In this document: positions 61,069 through 64,000 of the stretch, piece after piece
Position numbering within the stretch: the stretch's first letter is position 1
How the letters are laid out: each line of letters begins with the position of its first letter
Assembly: GCF_001854765.1 (NCBI RefSeq)
Contig: NZ_LJJE01000027.1
Coordinates: forward strand, 1 to 64,000
Length of the DNA stretch: 64,000 nt
Reading direction: 5' to 3'
DNA from: Vibrio sonorensis
Lineage (GTDB): Bacteria; Pseudomonadota; Gammaproteobacteria; Enterobacterales; Vibrionaceae
Translations under genes and position numbers: made by a program
Notes under the pieces: model-generated
The model's input: the letters and a program-made list of their open reading frames with translations, nothing else
Told to the model about the DNA's origin: nothing
Databases searched by the model: none

Positions 61069-61893
61069 TTAGCTCTTGTTTATTAATTGTGCTGTAAAGC
61101 GATTATGGTTTAAGACTGGCATGCTCTGCCTTACCTTATCCACTTGTTTTAAATCTATATCTGCGAGAAGTAAACCTTTCTCTTGGTCAAGAGAGGCGAC
61201 TACCTCACCCCATGGGTCTATCACCATAGAATGTCCCCAAGTTTCTCTGCCACAAGGGTGTTTACCTGTTTGATTGGCCGCAACCACCCAACTTTGAGTT
61301 TCGATTGCTCTTGCGCGCAGTAGTGGCAGCCAATGTGCCTTACCAGTAACAGCGGTAAACGCGGCTGGTACTAAAATGACATTGGCTCCTAACCTTACTA
61401 GTTCACTGTATAAGGCTGGAAAGCGAAGATCATAGCATATTGTTAGCCCCAGTCGGCAGTCAGGTCCTTGTGAGACCACAACTTCGTTTCCCGCGACAAA
61501 GGTTTCAGACTCCCGATAATGTCGATGCCCATCCGAAACATCAACGTCAAACATATGCAGTTTGTCATAGATGGCTAAAGTCTTTCCAGTATCATCAAAC
61601 ACAATCGAACTGGTACTGACTTTATCCTCGCGTTTAATTGGCATACTTCCAACCACTAAATACACCTGATGCTGCTGAGCCAATAAACTCAATCTCGTTT
61701 GCAAAATACCTTGTTCGAATACTTCCGCATGACGGTAATAATCCGCTTTACTGCCAAACACCAATGCATTTTCCGGAATGAGGACAAGATCTGCATTCTG
61801 CTCTGCTGCGAGCGAGAGCTGTTGGCTGATGTAATCGAGGTTCTCTACGGGGTCCGCCCCCGAGGTCATTTGAATAATGGCTATCCTTTCCAT
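61069..61893 (-). CDS. Carbon-nitrogen hydrolase (Nit1/YbeM-like, deaminated glutathione amidase type)
   Basis: Nitrilase-superfamily hydrolase with the Glu-Lys-Cys triad: [14 protein letters not shown] (Glu), [15 protein letters not shown] (Lys) and [17 protein letters not shown] (Cys). The 274-residue product fits the Nit1 branch, which repairs deaminated glutathione, but substrate is not fixed by sequence. Sits between yhdP and tldD on the same strand with very short gaps, so one operon is likely. Confidence 0.88.
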   Translation of the reverse strand: MERIAIIQMTSGADPVENLDYISQQLSLAAEQNADLVLIPENALVFGSKADYYRHAEVFEQGILQTRLSLLAQQHQVYLVVGSMPIKREDKVSTSSIVFDDTGKTLAIYDKLHMFDVDVSDGHRHYRESETFVAGNEVVVSQGPDCRLGLTICYDLRFPALYSELVRLGANVILVPAAFTAVTGKAHWLPLLRARAIETQSWVVAANQTGKHPCGRETWGHSMVIDPWGEVVASLDQEKGLLLADIDLKQVDKVRQSMPVLNHNRFTAQLINKS

Positions 61894-61915
61894 ATCTACC
61901 CCTTAACTAATCTGA

Positions 61916-64000
61916 CTACTCCAGCGTTTCTTTCATCGATTTAGGTAGAGTAAACTCCCCTTTACTCCGAGAAATTTCTCGTACTTCAGGTGCGTCGATT
62001 GGCCCTTTTACTTGGTAGTTCACTTGAGTAAATACTTCTACCACCGGAGAAATAACCGTAGTGATGGCCAGCACGTAAAGCGCCGTTTGTGGCGTAACGG
62101 CAAAGGCACTCAACACCGGAATTCCCGAGGTGATATCTGGAACAAAGTTCACTTCGGCATCGACATAACGAGTGTTTAAGTTCGCTATTCCTTTAATCGT
62201 CATTTCCCCTGCAACCGCATCCATCTTAATGTCGTTAGTAAGGAAAATACCATTACGGATCTCTCCGCTACCTGTAATACTGTTAAAGGCCATACCTTTA
62301 TCAAACACATCCGAGAAATCGAGCTGCATCTTGCGAATGATGGAATCGAGACTAAACAAGCCCAATAACTTAGCGGCACCACTGACATCAGATACGACAC
62401 CTTTACCCAACTTAGTGTTCATCGTTCCTTCTAATGTAGACACCTTCATCGCCCAGGGTGCGCCATGCCAGTCTACTTTACCTTCCATCGCGAAGGGTGC
62501 TTGTTGAATACCAGTAGAAACCCCAAATCGCTCCATGATATCGCTGTTGTTTTCACCTTGTACTTTGATGTCGAGTTCCGTATGACTCAGATTCTCATCC
62601 AATGTCCAAGATCCCTTCATCTCAACTTCACTCGTACCACTGCGAAAACTCAGTCGCTTCCATTCAAGTTTAGTACCTTGACGTTGCATATCTAAGTTAC
62701 TTTTACCGACGCGATAACCTTGCAGCCAAAAATCGTCAACCGCCACTGTCATATTGGGTACGTATTTGTGAAAAGCGCGATCAAATTCAGAAATTAAGGG
62801 TAAATCTTCTTTATCTGGTTCAAATAGAGAGCGGTCTTTGTATTCTTCATCCAGCGATGGCAGATAGATGTGCAGTTTGTCCAACGACACAGAAAGATCA
62901 TAAGGCTCAATATAGCTGGCTTCACCGCTTGCTTGATCGCTATCGAGCGTCATGTACCAACCCAAATTCTTTCGACGAGCATTAAACTTTAAGTCATCCC
63001 ATTCGATACCGGCTAATGTGGCGGTTTTGACATCCAAATCAACTCTTTGTGCCAACGGTATTTCTGGTGTTTTCATTTCTGACAGTTTGGTTTTTGTTTG
63101 CGGCTCTGGTTGAGAAAGTACTGAAATCCAACTGTCTAAATCAAACTTATCCGTGCGAACTTGAACATGATGACCCGCCACTGGACTCATTTTAAAGCTG
63201 CCGTTCCCAACCAATAAATAGGTTGCTTTCAATACAGGCACGTCTGGCCGAATATCAATTTCAGTTTGGTACTTTAACTTGGGTAATTGTAATCTGGCGG
63301 TAATGGACTCTTGATTGCCCGACGCCTGCATTCTTGCTTTACCACTTTCTCCAATGGCTTTACCAAGAGGATATGGTAGTGTGCTGGCTATCATTCTCAG
63401 GTCGGCGGCCGTATCAATCTGATAAGTAAAACCGACATCATTGAGCTGAATATCCACTTTCGACGTCCATGGAGCATGTCCTTTAAGATCACCTAGCCAG
63501 TGTTCACCGACATACGGATAGAGCGGTTCAATCTCCCAATCACCGAGTACGTCTATACCCACATCGTAACCGAGACCTTCACTTTCGCCTGCAAAATCTA
63601 TCGCCACTAATTGTTCAAGTAGCTGGGCTGACAAGCCCGCCGCTTTTACTACATCATTGTCAAACTCGACACGCCCTGACACTTTTTCTAACGTCATTGG
63701 GGGGGCGTCTATCTCTACATGATTGTTCTTTAGGTCTGCATAACCCCAAGCTCTTGCTTCTGTCTCATCAAATGGGATCTTCAACTGAAATTCAGAACTT
63801 ACTGGCCCGCTAATATCGATTGCCGTCAATGCCGCACCAACCGAATCAACCAGTGGAGATGCCGTCATATAATCGCGAACCGCTTTACCTTCAGCGGTCG
63901 CGCTCGCCTCGATTTCAATATGACCATTTTCAGCCATTTCTGGAATGCGCCCAGTAATTCGCTTCGCTTTTACGTCTTTTAACGTCGCTTGGCGAGAATC
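61916..64000 (-). CDS. yhdP: YhdP (AsmA-like envelope protein), 5' end outside window
   Basis: C-terminal 694 residues of a large inner-membrane-anchored periplasmic bridge protein implicated in phospholipid transport to the outer membrane with TamB and YdbH. The frame stays open to the window edge, so the membrane anchor and about half the protein are missing. Visible: repeated beta-rich groove segments, the AsmA-like C-terminal module (AAKLLGLFSLDSIIRKMQLDFSDVF, MAFNSITGSGEIRNGI, MDAVAGEMTIKGIANLNTR, VPDITSGIPVLSAFAV) and TLPKSMKETLE at the end. First gene of yhdP-nit-tldD. Confidence 0.93.
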   Translation of the reverse strand, partial: DSRQATLKDVKAKRITGRIPEMAENGHIEIEASATAEGKAVRDYMTASPLVDSVGAALTAIDISGPVSSEFQLKIPFDETEARAWGYADLKNNHVEIDAPPMTLEKVSGRVEFDNDVVKAAGLSAQLLEQLVAIDFAGESEGLGYDVGIDVLGDWEIEPLYPYVGEHWLGDLKGHAPWTSKVDIQLNDVGFTYQIDTAADLRMIASTLPYPLGKAIGESGKARMQASGNQESITARLQLPKLKYQTEIDIRPDVPVLKATYLLVGNGSFKMSPVAGHHVQVRTDKFDLDSWISVLSQPEPQTKTKLSEMKTPEIPLAQRVDLDVKTATLAGIEWDDLKFNARRKNLGWYMTLDSDQASGEASYIEPYDLSVSLDKLHIYLPSLDEEYKDRSLFEPDKEDLPLISEFDRAFHKYVPNMTVAVDDFWLQGYRVGKSNLDMQRQGTKLEWKRLSFRSGTSEVEMKGSWTLDENLSHTELDIKVQGENNSDIMERFGVSTGIQQAPFAMEGKVDWHGAPWAMKVSTLEGTMNTKLGKGVVSDVSGAAKLLGLFSLDSIIRKMQLDFSDVFDKGMAFNSITGSGEIRNGIFLTNDIKMDAVAGEMTIKGIANLNTRYVDAEVNFVPDITSGIPVLSAFAVTPQTALYVLAITTVISPVVEVFTQVNYQVKGPIDAPEVREISRSKGEFTLPKSMKETLE

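Overview
The window reads as chromosome I of a Vibrio or close Vibrionaceae relative. The evidence is the set of linked housekeeping loci: oadGA, a Ser/Arg tRNA cluster beside csrA, lysC-alaS-recX-recA-pncC-mutS, lptFG facing pepA-holC-valS, rapA-rluA, pyrL-pyrBI, djlA, lptD-surA-pdxA-rsmA-apaG-apaH, obgE-rpmA-rplU facing ispB, mdh facing argR, a TAXI-type TRAP transporter, arcA, tldD and yhdP. Gene density is high. I see no insertion sequence, prophage, integrase, plasmid gene, CRISPR array or toxin system.

Layout. 1-3.3 kb: oxaloacetate decarboxylase (3' end of oadA outside the window), six tRNA genes and csrA. 3.4-12.4 kb: aspartokinase, alanyl-tRNA synthetase, RecX/RecA under a clear LexA operator, PncC and MutS. 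12.4-22 kb: LPS export permeases, PepA, HolC, ValS, and a YjgN-M48 protease pair. 22-32 kb: D-2-hydroxyacid dehydrogenase, RluA, RapA, a PIN-PhoH protein, ornithine and aspartate carbamoyltransferases, and RidA. 32-40 kb: DjlA and the lptD-to-apaH run. 40-44 kb: a MurNAc island (murQ-murP-murR plus two DUF202 membrane proteins) between apaH and folA. 44-51 kb: FolA, a split ThrE-type exporter, ObgE, L27/L21, IspB, Mdh and ArgR. 51.5-56 kb: TRAP receptor, permease and UspA. 56-64 kb: DUF2061 protein, a GH2-type sugar-binding-fold protein, RraB, arginine deiminase, TldD, a nitrilase and the C-terminal part of YhdP (5' end outside the window).

Regulation that can be read directly: a LexA box forming the exact spacer of the recA promoter; a PyrL leader with a UTP-type attenuator before pyrBI; a 12-bp-arm inverted repeat before murQ; many intrinsic terminators, several bidirectional between convergent genes; and hairpin-rich leaders before the PhoH gene, the TRAP receptor and lysC.

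The most important caution is sequence quality. Six genes (lysC, alaS, lptF, murR, the DUF2061 gene and the GH2-like gene) are each broken by what looks like exactly one missing base, usually in a run of two or three identical bases. Restoring one base gives normal full-length proteins in every case. alaS and lptF are normally essential, so sequencing or assembly deletions are much likelier than real pseudogenes. I found no convincing new multi-gene system. The best leads are the candidate structured phoH leader, the YjgN-M48 coupled pair, the structured TRAP transcript and the orphan GH2-fold protein.
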